Positions 1 to 9,825 of a stretch of DNA of 64,000 bases are shown here, piece after piece (position 1 is the first letter of the stretch; each line of letters starts with the position of its first letter). Source of the DNA: Emiliania huxleyi CCMP1516 (Eukaryota; Haptophyta; Isochrysidales; Noelaerhabdaceae). Location of the stretch: contig NW_005202428.1 of assembly GCF_000372725.1 (NCBI RefSeq), positions 522,607-586,606 on the forward strand. Reading direction: 5' to 3'. Both the position numbers and the translations under genes were made by a program. The notes beneath the pieces are model-generated. The model was given only the letters and a program-made list of their open reading frames with translations. It was not told the origin of the DNA and did not search any database.

Positions 1-847
1 CACTGGCCAGCGCGTCGTCGCTGTCTCGGCTGGAGGCAGCTACAGCCTCGCCCTCACCGCCGACGGCGCCGCTTGGAGCTGGGGCTTGGGCTACGTTGGC
101 CGCTTGGGCCACGGCGACGAGCAGCACCAGCAGCTGCCCAAGAAGCTCGAGGCGTTGGCTGGCCAGCGTGTCGTCGCTGTGTCTGCTGGATGGGAGCACA
201 ACCTCGCCGTCACCGCCGACGGCGCCGTCTGGAGCTGGGGCAGTGGATACTATGGCAGGCTGGGCCACGGCGACGAGCAGAGCCAGCTGCTGCCAAAGAA
301 GATCGAGGCCTTCGCTGGGCGGCGCGTCGTCGCTGTGTCGGCGGGAAACGACCACAGCCTCGCCATCACGGCCGACAGCGCCGTCTGGAGCTGGGGCTAT
401 GGATGCGAAGGAGGCCACTTGGGCCACGGCGACCTGCAGAACCAGCTCCTGCCCAAGAAGGTCGAGGCCTTTGCTGGCCAGCGCGTCGTCGCCGTGTCGG
501 CGGGAAACGACCACAGCCTCGCCATCACCGCCGACGGCGCCGTCTTGAGCTGGGGCGAGGGGTGGCCCAGCTGGGGCCAGCTGGGCCACGGCGACGAGCA
601 GACCCAGCCGCTGCCCAAGAAGGTCGAGGCCTTTGCTGGGCGGCGCGTCGTCGCCGTGTCGGCTGGAGGCAGCTACAGCCTCGCCCTCACCGCCGACGGC
701 GCCTTCTTCACCTGGGGCGAGGGCACCCATGGCTGCCTAGGCCACGGAGAGGACCTGTCGAACCAGCTGCTGCCCAAGAAGATCGAGGCGTGGGCGAGCC
801 GGTCGCCCACGCCAGTCTCTTCTGACGGCAGCGAGGAGGACGAGTAG
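1..847 (+). CDS. RCC1-repeat (beta-propeller) protein, 5' truncated by window edge
   Basis: Open from base 2 to the stop at 845-847. It is made of about five RCC1-type repeats of roughly 50 residues, each with a SLALTADGAVWSWG-like strand and an LGHGDEQ turn, ending in an acidic tail (GSEEDE). The last repeat carries the FFTWGEG...LGHGEDLSNQLLPKK cap also found in the two RCC1 proteins at 49-52 kb, so all three are close paralogues. RCC1 repeats form seven-bladed propellers used as GEFs or as protein-interaction platforms. Nothing here identifies a Ran GEF, and the intact paralogue has an F-box, so a substrate-adaptor role is a reasonable inference. The N-terminus lies outside the window and no intron is visible. 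Confidence 0.9.
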   Translation, partial: TGQRVVAVSAGGSYSLALTADGAAWSWGLGYVGRLGHGDEQHQQLPKKLEALAGQRVVAVSAGWEHNLAVTADGAVWSWGSGYYGRLGHGDEQSQLLPKKIEAFAGRRVVAVSAGNDHSLAITADSAVWSWGYGCEGGHLGHGDLQNQLLPKKVEAFAGQRVVAVSAGNDHSLAITADGAVLSWGEGWPSWGQLGHGDEQTQPLPKKVEAFAGRRVVAVSAGGSYSLALTADGAFFTWGEGTHGCLGHGEDLSNQLLPKKIEAWASRSPTPVSSDGSEEDE

Positions 848-1673
848 CTGCAAGACGGCGGGATACTCTGGTTCCTGTGTGTTTCGGGTGGGTGGAGAAA
901 AAGTATTTTTGCGCGGCGAGTGCCCGCCGTGCTAGAGCTAGCAGCTAGACTAGTCGCGGGCGCGGGCGGTGGCGTGCGCGCTGGCGCAGCCACACGCGTG
1001 AGGCGAGACGTCGTGCATCATATGCTTCGAGCGGCCGAAGTCTCACCTCGCGGTGCCGTGCAGCCACTTGTGCGGCGTCTGCGGTCCATGCTCCGAGCTT
1101 ATGCGAGAGTGTCCTTATTGCCGCGAGCCTGTGATGATGTGGCTCGCCCCGCGCCTTGTGAGAGAGAGATTTTTAGCAATACCAAACAACTCTAACACTC
1201 ACACGTAATTGTGTTTTTGCCTTGATGATCACGCGGGGAAAGTTGTCTGTGTGTCGCTCCTGTGTGACCGTCACCGCCCGTCTTGCGTCCACCCATTACC
1301 GCGCTGGAGTCCCACAGTCGTGGGTCTGACCTTCGTCCTTCCTTGGGGGGCTTCCTGGGGGGGGGAAATCCTTCGACGGATTGATTCGGATCGAGTGTCG
1401 GGTTTTCTTCAATACCTCCTGCAAGCAGCGCGGCAACGGCAGAGGCAGGCGTTCACTCCCGCGCACCTCTCTGCCGCGAAATTCGAAACTGCATCATCCG
1501 CCCTATTTCCCTACACAGGCGAGTCACAATGAGTGTCGCTCTCAACGAGCTGAAGGACTACGTCGGGTGGGAATCGGGCGGGCAGGCCCGGGCCGAGTCG
1601 ACGGCGAGCACAACGCCTCCGCAGCCGCCGTCCCGCGAGCGTGCGCCCCGGCTGACAGGCGGCGTCCGCCCGA
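848..1673. other. Intergenic region between RCC1 gene and TBCB
   Basis: No credible coding exon. It holds the RCC1 3' flank, a dispersed 37-bp repeat copy at 1169-1205, and the presumed TBCB promoter/5'UTR. Small frames around 1209-1729 lack domain similarity or consistent composition. Confidence 0.5.
1169..1205 (+). repeat. Dispersed 37-bp repeat, copy 1
   Basis: The stretch beginning ATTTTTAGCAATACCAAACA is identical over 37 bases to 40751-40787. It is AT-rich in a GC-rich genome and probably a fragment of a mobile or otherwise dispersed element. Confidence 0.8.
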
Positions 1674-3761
1674 ATGGCGCAGGTGCTGCTGCATGTGACG
1701 CACTCGAACCTGCAGGCGCGCATGTTTGAGATCCGGCTCGACCGGCACATGAGCGTCGGCACCGTCAAGGAGAAGCTGCGGACACACACCGGTGCCGGCC
1801 CGGCGCGTTGGCGGCGGCAGCAGGACGGGCGCTGCGCTCTGAGTCGTCGCTGCTGTCTCCTACGTAGGCACTGGCTCGGTGTTCGCGCACTTGACGCTGC
1901 TCGACGAGAACCAGCAGGCACCGCTGCGGCCTCCGCCGCCGCCGCCGCTGCCGCCGCCGCCGCTGCCGCCACCGCCACCGCCGCCGCTGCCGCCGCCGCC
2001 GGCCGCGAACCCCTCGCCGCCCCGCGGTCCTACCCCGCCGCCTGTCCCCCTCGGTCAGGTCGTGGCCGACCTCTGCGATGACTCGCTGATGCTGGGTCTA
2101 CGCGCCGCCCCGCCCCGCCCCGCCCCGCCCCGCCCCTCTCCACCGGTAGGCTACCCTACCCTGCCCTGCCCGCCTCCCCCGCCCCGCCCTGCCCTGCCCT
2201 GCCCACCACTCCTCTCCGCCGCTGCCCGAAAGGCTACTTTTCGCCGCTGGACGGCTACACGCTGCACATCACCGACCTCGACCCGCACTCCCTCTCGGCG
2301 GGCGGCGGGCTGGAGGACGTCAACCTCGTCAAAAAGTGCGAGACCCATATCTGCCCATATCTCCCCATATCTCCCCATATCTCCCCATATCTCCTCAACC
2401 TCGTCAAAAAGTGCGAGACCCATACCTGCCCATATCTCCCCATATCTCCCCATATCTCCCCATATCTCCTCAACCTCGTCAAAAAGTGCGAGACCGCCGG
2501 AGGGGGACCGGCTGGAGCGGGAGGAGAGCCCCGCTCTTCACGGCTGCTGATGTCATTAGGTACGAGATCTCGGAGGGGGAGATTGTGGGAGATTGTGGGA
2601 GATTGTGGGAGATTGTGATGATTTCATTAGGTACGAGATCTCGGAGGAGGACTACCTGAAGCGGGAGGACAACTTCCGCGCGTGGAAGGAGGCCAAGAAG
2701 CGGGAGGACCCGAGCTGGTCCTTTGCTAAGGAGATCAAGGAGAGGCAGGACGCGCAGCGCAAAAAGGCGGACCCGAGCTTTGTGCCCGAGCCGTGGAAGG
2801 AGGTCGAGATCTAGCCGAGATCTAGCCGAGATCTAGCCGAGATCTAGCCGAGATCTAGCCGAGATGTAGCCGAGATATGCCCGAGCCGTGGAAGGAGGTC
2901 GACGACGAGCGAGGGGCACTGCGAGATGCGCCGAGATGCGCCGAGATGCGCCGAGATGCGCCGAGATTGCGCGAGATAGGTCGAGACGAGCGAGGAGTCG
3001 TACAAGGAGCTCGCGGAGCGGGTCAAGGTGGGCGACCGGTGCGAGGTGACGCTGGGGGGCAAGCGGGGCGAGGTGCGATACGTGGGCAAGATCCCGGCCA
3101 TTGCGGCAGGCTGGTGGGTGGGCGTGCAGTACGACGAGCCCGTCGGAAAGGCGCGAGATAAGGGGGGGAGAGAGAGGGAGGGGGGGGGGGGGGGGGTAGC
3201 CCCAGTATAGCCCCCCGGAAAAGCCCCAGAATAAGGGGGGATAAAAAGGGAGGGGGGGGGGGGGGTACCCCAAGTTATCCCCCCCCGAAAAGGCCCGAAA
3301 ATTAGGAAGGGGAAAAGGGGGTGGGGGGGGGGGGGGGNNNNNNNNNNNNNNNNNNNNNNNNNNNNNNNNNNNNNNNNNNNNNNNNNNNNNNNNNNNNNNN
3401 NNNNNNNNNNNNNNNNNNNNNNNNNNNNNNNNNNNNNNNNNNNNNNNNNNNNNNNNNNNNNNNNNNNNNNNNNNNNNNNNNNNNNNNNNNNNNNNNNNNN
3501 NNNNNNNNNNNNNNNNNNNNNNNNNNNNNNNNNNNNNNNNNNNNNNNNNNNNNNNNNNNNNNNNNNNNNNNNNNNNNNNNNNNNNNNNNNNNNNNNNNNN
3601 NNNNNNNNNNNNNNNNNNNNNNNNNNNNNNNNNNNNNNNNNNNNNNNNNNNNNNNNNNNNNNNNNNNNNNNNNNNNNNNNNNNCCCCCCCGCCTCCCCCT
3701 TCCCCTCCCGCACTCCACGCAGGAGCGCGACATTTTCGACGAGGAGGAGGAGGACGAGTAG
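1674..3761 (+). CDS. TBCB: Tubulin-folding cofactor B (Ubl + CAP-Gly), interrupted by an assembly gap
   Basis: TBCB, with TBCE, handles alpha-tubulin during tubulin heterodimer assembly and disassembly in the cytosol. The ATG at 1674 opens a ubiquitin-like domain (VTHSNLQARMFEIRL...GTVKEKLRTHTG), followed by LHITDLDPHS and VKKYEISEEDY. A charged linker (REDNFRAWKEAKKRE) and a CAP-Gly domain (KVGDRCEV, GEVRYVGKI, GWWVGVQYDEPVGK) come next. After the gap (3338-3683) the end is ERDIFDEEEEDE, matching the acidic TBCB tail. Introns inferred from homology: 1792-1867, 2096-2232, 2336-2630, 2803-2979, then one opening after the PVGK codons (possibly a GC donor) and running into the gap. The Ubl carries an unusual poly-Pro insertion near 1925-2050. 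The part of CAP-Gly after PVGK is missing from the assembly. Confidence 0.9.
2336..2630 (+). repeat. TBCB intron 3: array of four 71-75 nt intron modules
   Basis: The exon tail plus donor (CTCGTCAAAAA then GTGCGAGACC) occurs three times, with donors at 2336, 2411 and 2486 (period 75). The acceptor plus exon start (CATTAG then GTACGAGATCTCGGAG) occurs twice, at 2560 and 2631, so the last module is 2560-2630. CATATCTCCC filler occupies the modules. Only joining the first donor to the last acceptor is needed to give VKKYEISEEDY. Confidence 0.85.
2803..2979 (+). repeat. TBCB intron 4: two tandem GT...AG modules
   Basis: The segment GAGCCGTGGAAGGAG|GTCGA is present at 2790-2807 and again at 2884-2902. 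A third AG|GTCGA junction lies at 2979/2980. Modules are 95 nt (2803-2897) and 82 nt (2898-2979), filled with GATCTAGCCGA or GATGCGCCGA repeats. Removing both gives WKE followed by VETSEESYKELAERVKVGD. Confidence 0.8.
3338..3683. other. Assembly gap inside TBCB
   Basis: A run of 346 N flanked by poly-G and poly-C, so it probably spans a homopolymer-rich intron plus the rest of the CAP-Gly coding region. Confidence 0.99.
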
Positions 3762-4329
3762 TGCTGGACCTGAGACTGTATCCTGTCGCCGTGGTGTTTG
3801 ATGGTATTGAGTGGCCAGCGCGGGCCAATCTGTGTGTGTACGATCTCCACCCTTCTGTTCCCCCTTCTTTCTCTATCCTGTTCTTCTAACTTACACTCTA
3901 CATGAAAGTAAGCTTCATTGCAGCACACGCGATATGGCGATTTACAGAGCCGACAGACCGGGGGCGGTTTGCTTTCAAGTATCAAGATTTTAGGGATTTA
4001 GCGTGTTCCGTTCAGTATTCAGCGAGAGAGTCGGAGGAGTGTGAATTGGAACTACTTACAACTAGCGCGCCAGTGAGAAAGCAGAGTGCGGCCGCTCCTA
4101 CGTGCTACGAAATTGGGGCCTGGGGCCGTGGGCAAAGGACTCCGGCACAGAGTGAGTCCTCAAGCTCAAGAGTAAGTTAGTAAATAACACGCGATGACCA
4201 AAAGGTGCAACTGCAAGGATTCAATGCCATTGGGTTCCGAAGGATCCTAGGTGAAAACTGAAATCTGAAAAGACATCCAGTAGTGTACTCAGCCTCCACA
4301 CACCCTGCAGTTGACGTACTGTAAGCCAT
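3762..4329. other. Convergent intergenic region
   Basis: 3' flanks of TBCB (plus) and of the ankyrin-kinase gene (minus). It is less GC-rich than the coding DNA. I see no gene. Confidence 0.5.
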
Positions 4330-5779
4330 TTACGAGCCACCAGCGCCACGCCTCTCGTCCCGTGGCCTCCCACGCCCACCCCGCCCACCCCGCCCACCGC
4401 GCCCGCCGCGCCCGCCGCGCCCACCCCGCCCCCCTCGCCCACCGACCGCCTCCGTGGCGCCCACGGGCTGAGCCTGGGGCACGGGGCGCGAGGGCGGCTG
4501 GTGAACAAACGTCGTCTGCGCCGCCACCAGCCGCCCAGTTGCGGCGATGGGCAGCGCCGGCTGGCGGCAGGCCGGGCAGTTGCTGTCGCGCTCCAGCACG
4601 CGCGGCGCACATGTCTCGCAGTACAGCGCGTGGCCGCACGCGAAGCGGACCGAGCGCTTTGCGTCCCAGCAGAGGTCACACAGGCGCTCCTCGGCCCCAG
4701 CCTTCTCCTCCACCTCCCCCGCCGCTTCGACTAGCGCCTCCAGCCGCGGCAGCGCCTCTGCGAGCGGCATCCGCTTCTTCTTCCTCACGAGAGCCAGCCC
4801 GACCACGAGCCGCGTCAGCGCCGCGGCCTGCGCCGCCGACCAGCCAGCGTCGGCCGCCGCGATGCCCTCCGCCGTGTCGGGCTCCTCCAATGCATCGTCG
4901 CATGCGTTGAGCAAGCCGAGCGCGCCGCGGCCGGTCAGGGCGACGAGCAGCGTGATGCCGAGCGCAAAACCATCGGTGAGCTGCGAAGCCTGACCATCGT
5001 GCACGATGATCGAGTCCATGTAGCCAGGCTTGCCGAAGAGGCGTTGCGTCGACAGGTGCGAGACCTGTCCATTGCCGCCGGCCGTCGCCTCTGCCGCGCG
5101 CGCGAGGCCCACGTCGGCGAGGTAGCCGTTGCCGCGCTCGTCGAGCAAGATGTTGCCCGCCGAGACGTCGCGGTGCAGGATCATCGGAGAGAGCGTGTGC
5201 AAGTAGTGCAGCGCTCTCGCCGCGTCGCGCAGCACGCGGAGCCGTGCGGCGGAGGAGAGCGGCGGAGGCGGCGTCTCGAAGCCGAGCATGCGGAGCCGCT
5301 GCAGTGCGGCTGGAGCGCGGTAGAGGCGGTCCTCGAGGCTGCCGCCGCGGCAGAGGGGGTAGACGAGGCACGCTCTCGCCGGCGCCAAGCAGACGCCGAG
5401 GAGAGGGAGGAGGGACGGGTGGCACGCTGCGCTGAGCGTTCGCACCTCGCTCTGCAGCTCGGCGAGGCCTTGAGCGCCGACACCGACCAGCGCTGTCTTG
5501 ACGGCGAACCCGCAAGCGACGCGCGGAAGCGACGGCAGCGTGTCGCAGCGGTAGACGCGCCCAAAGCCGCCCTCGCCCACCTTGCGCACCTCGGCAAAAC
5601 CGTCGGTCGCCGCGATGAGCTCGTCGAGAGGGACGGCAGCGGGCGGCGCGGCGGCGGCGGCGAGGGCGGCGACACTCGCCGCCGCCGACGCTGCCGCTGC
5701 CGCCGCCGCTGCCGCCGCCTCCGCTGCCGCCGCCTCTTGAGCCTCCGCCGCCGCCACGGCCGCCACTGCCGCCTCTACA

Positions 5780-5811
<32 letters not shown>

Positions 5812-8800
5812 CTCCGCCTCCGCTTCCGCCCTCTCCCTCGCTTCTTCCCTCTCCCTTGCCGCCTCCTCCCTTGCCCTCGCCTCTGCCTCCTCCCTTGCCC
5901 TCGCCTCTGCCTCCTCCCTTGCCCGCGACGCCGCCTCCGCCTCCTCCGCCGCCCGCGCCGCCCGCGCCTCCGCAGCTGCCTCAGCCGCCCGCGCCTCGTC
6001 AGCCGCCCGCGCCTCGTCCGCCGCCCGCGCCTCCTCCGCCGCCCGCTCAGCCGCCTCCGCCTGCCTCGCCGCAGCCTTCTCCTCCTTCTGCCGCTGCCGC
6101 TTCAGCGCCCTGGCCTCGCGGGCCCTGCGCTCCGCCAGCTCGTCGCGCAGCTGCCGCGCCGCCCGCAGCGCCTCGGAGCCGTCGGCGATTTCGGTGTTCG
6201 CATTGATCGCCGCCCTGAGCGCCTCGAGATCGGCGTCGCCTCGCTCGCACGCCTCCACCGCCTCGCGCAGCGCAGCCTCGGCAGCATCGCGCGCCTCCGC
6301 TGCCGCTGCCACCTCGCGTGCGGCCGCCGCGGCCTGTTCGGCCACTGCCGTCTCCCCCTCCGCCTCTGCTGCGGCCGACGAGTGCTCCTCGAGAGCGCGC
6401 ACGCATTCGGCGTGGCCTTGCTCCTTGGCGCACTGAAGCGCCGTCTTGCCGTCAACAGTGCGCGCCGCGTCTGCGCCCGCCCGCAGCAAGCGCCGCACGA
6501 CGGCGGGGCGGTTGAAGAGGGCGGCGATCATCAGCGCGGTGAAGCCGCCGCTGTTCTGCAGGTTGATCTCCGCCCCACACCGAATCAGCAAGTCGACCAC
6601 ACGCCCGTGGCCGTTGCTGGCGGCGGCCATCAGCGCGGAGTCGCCGTTGCTGTCCTGCAAGCTGACCTCCGCCCCACGCCGCAGCAGCAGCTCAACCACC
6701 CGCTCGCGGCCTTCGCGGGCGGCGCCCATCAGCAACGTGAGGCCGCTCACGCCGTCTTTCTCGTACCTCGCGTCGGCCCGCCCGCCGTCCTCGAGCCACG
6801 CCAGCACCGCCTCCTCCTCGCCACGCTCAGCCGCTGCCACGACCTCGTCGGAGACTGCCACGACACCGCTCGACGCCCGCCCCGCCGCCACCGCTGGAGA
6901 TAGCGTCTTCGCGACTCTCGATCCAGCCGAGGAAGCGCCGCCGGAGGAAACGCTGCCTGCGCCTTCGCCGCCGGCTGCCGTCGCCGTGGGCCGACCCGCC
7001 ACGACCGACTCCTTGACGTGCTGCCTGAAGGCCTCGACGCACTCGGCGTGGCCCTTCTCCTTGGCAAACTGCAGCGCCGTCTTGCCGCTCGCACTGCGCG
7101 CCGCCGTGTCTGCGCCCGCCCGCAGCAAGCGCCGCACGATGGCGGGGTGGTTGAAAAAGGCGGCGGTCATCAGCGCGGTGTAGCCGCCGCTGTCCTGCAG
7201 GTTGACATCAGCGCCGCACCGGATCAGCTGCTCGACCACCCGCTCGTGGCCGTGGTCGGCGGCAAGCATCAGCGCGGTGAAGCCGTTGCTCCTCTGCAGG
7301 TTGACCGCTGCGCCGTGCTGCAGCAGCAACTCGACCACCCGCTCGTGGCCTTTGTTGGCGGCGACCATCAGCAGCGTGATGCCGTCTGTCCCGTTACGTC
7401 GCGTTGACCCGCCCGCCACTGTCGAGCCACGCCAGCACCGCCTCCTCGTTGCCTCGATGAGCCGCTGCCACGACCTTATCGGACACTGCCACGCCACCGC
7501 CTGACACCGGGTCCGCCGCAGCTGGCGACAGATTGTCCGGCCGCACCCGCACGCTCTCGCCGCCGCCCTCGAGCGCCACCGCGTACCGGCCGCCCTCGAA
7601 GCTCCGCGCCTCGCCCCGCTGCCCGTTCAGCTCGGGGCGGGAGGAGAGCCCACCGAGCACGACGCGCTGCCCGAGCAGCGGCGCGTCCACCGCTGCCGCT
7701 GCCGCGCCCGAGGAAGCGCCGCCCGGCCCTGCCCGGCCGTCTGCAGCCGCCGCCGCCTCAGCCAAGACCTTGACGCACTCGGCGTTGCCCTTCGCCTTGG
7801 CACACTGAAGCGCCGTCATGCCACTCTTCGTGCGCGCCGCCGCGTCTGCGCCCGCTTGTAGTAAGCGCCGCACGACGGCGGGGTGGTTGAAGAGGGCAGC
7901 CCACGTCAGCGCGGTGCCGCCGTCGCTGTCCTGCAGGTTGAGCTCCGCGCCGTGCCGCAGCAGCAGCTCGACCACCCGCTCGTGGCCTTGGTCGGCGGCG
8001 AACACCAGCGCGGTGCCGCCGTTGCTGGTCTGCACGTTGAGCTCCGCGCCGTGCCGCAGCAGCAGCTCGACCACCCGCTCGTGGCCGTTCTCGGCGGCGA
8101 GCATTAGTGCGGTGAAGCCGTTACTGTTCTGCAGGTTGATCTCCGCGCCGTGCCGAAGCAGCAGCTCGACCACCCGCTCGTGGCCGTGGCCGGCGGCGGT
8201 CATCAGCCCGGTGAAACCGTTGCTGCTCTGCAGGTTAATCTCCGCGCCGTGCCGCAGCAGCAACTCGACCACCCGCTCGTGGCCGTGGCCGGCGGCGCTG
8301 ATCAGCAGCGTGATGCCACTCACCTCGCCTCTCTCGTACGTCGCGTTGACCCGCCCGCCACTGTCGAGCCACGCCAGCACCGCCTCCTCCTCGCCTCGCT
8401 CAGCAGCTGTCACGACCTCATCGGAGACTGCCACAGCACCGCTTGAGGACCGCTCCGCCGCCGCCGGCGACAGATTGTCCGGCCGCACCCGCACGCTCTC
8501 GCCGCCGCCCTCGAGCGCCACCGCGTACCGGCCGCCCTCAAAGCTCCGCGCCTCGCCCCGCTGCCCGTTCAGCTCGGGGCGGGAGGAGAGCCCACCGAGC
8601 ACGACGCGCTGGCCGAGCAGCGGCGCGTCCACCGCTGCCGCTGCCGCGCCCGAGGAGGCGCCGCCCGCCCCTGCCCGGCCGTCTGCAGCCGCCGCCGCCT
8701 CCGACAAGACCTTGACGCACTCGGCGTGGCCCTCCTCCTTGGCCATCTGCAGCGCCGTCTTGCCGTCAACAGTGCGCGCCGTGTCAGCGCCCGCCCGCAG

Positions 8801-9169
8801 CAAGCGCCGCACGACGATGTGGCTGTTAAAGAGGGCGGCGGCCATCAGCGCGGTGGCGCCGTTGCTGTCCTGCAGGTTGACCTCAGCGCCGCGCCGTAGC
8901 AGCAAATCGACCACACGCTCGTGGCCGTGGTCGGCGGCAAGCATCAGCGCGGTGCTGCCGCCGCTGCTCTGCAAGTTGATCTCCGCGCCGCGCCGCAGCA
9001 GCAAGTCGACCACCCGCTCGTGGCCTTTGTCGGCGGCACCCATCAGCAGCGTGATGCCGCTCTCGCCGCCTCTCTCGCACGTTGCGTCGGCCCGCCCGCC
9101 GCCGTCGAGCCACTCCAGCACTGCCTCCTCCTCCGCCGCTAGCACTGCCTCCTCCTCGGAATCTGCCAT
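4330..9169 (-). CDS. Ankyrin-repeat / Pelle-like kinase / RING-finger protein, one frame break
   Basis: Reading down from the ATG at 9169 (MADSEEEAVL), two near-identical blocks each hold ankyrin repeats (HERVVELLLRHGAEINLQ) followed by a small beta-rich module (LNGQRGEARSFEGGRYAVAL ... VRPDNLSPAAA). Two further ankyrin blocks and a long Ala/Glu/Arg coiled coil follow. A protein kinase domain has glycine loop GEGGFGRVY, lysine in CGFAVKTA, HRDVSAGNILLD and DVG in place of DFG. Then comes a RING-HC finger (CDLCWDAKRSVRFACGHALY...CPACR) and a Gly/Arg tail. The N-terminal part stops at 7394 after GGRVNAT, while the next frame resumes at once with DGITLLMVAANKGHERVV. This is best read as one gene with a small deletion or sequencing error near 7394-7415. 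Likely a signalling scaffold/E3 ligase kinase; substrates unknown. No intron seen. Confidence 0.85.
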
Positions 9170-9825
9170 CACGGCGTTGGGCCCCCCAGCACCTCGGGTC
9201 CCCAAGGGCCAAGGGGTGAATTGGGGTCCGCGTTGGTGTCCCAGTCGTTGGTCGGACTGTGTTTCGCCTTCCCATCAATCAATCAATTGGCTGTCGGTCC
9301 CATCGTCCGCCGAGCTGCGCTTGTGCGGAGAGGGGTGTACCACAGACGTGAGACGACCGAGAGACCGGACAGGTGTGCGTGTTCGCGTGCATCGTGGACA
9401 CAGCTTGGGCCTCCCTTCCACGCCCCGCGATCTCACCGCCACACCGGGGAGAGAGGGCAGGTTCGCGACGTCCCGGACGAGAGAGAGCAGGGACGAGAGT
9501 GATCAGTGTGTGGACCCCACGTCTCCTCGCGGCAGGTTCCCTCTTTTACAAGTGAACAATCAGAGTGGTACAAAGAGTGGAACCCCACTGCCAGGAGCCA
9601 GCTCCAGGCGCGGCGGTCCCAGCAGAGGGAAAGCGTTGGAATCGCCGCATAACCGTCGATCTCCTGCTCAGGTGAGAGAGCCGGAGGCGTGCGCGAGGCG
9701 CCACACCTCGGGCGAGGCGGCGAGCTCGGTGACTCCTACCACAAGGATGTGTCGCTCAGACAGCTTTCACGGCCCGCCGGCTGCATGGGAGCCCCCTCTC
9801 TGTGCCGTCTGGTGGCGTGGAGCAT
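9170..9825. other. Intergenic region between ankyrin-kinase 5' end and MLYCD 3' end
   Basis: Contains the ankyrin-kinase promoter region and the MLYCD 3' flank. I see no supported gene. Confidence 0.5.

Noticed and set aside
4999-6903. Very long open frame on the plus strand antisense to the ankyrin-kinase gene
   Set aside because: Arg/Leu-rich with no domain. It is the complement of GC-rich ankyrin and Ala/Glu coding sequence, which rarely produces stops.
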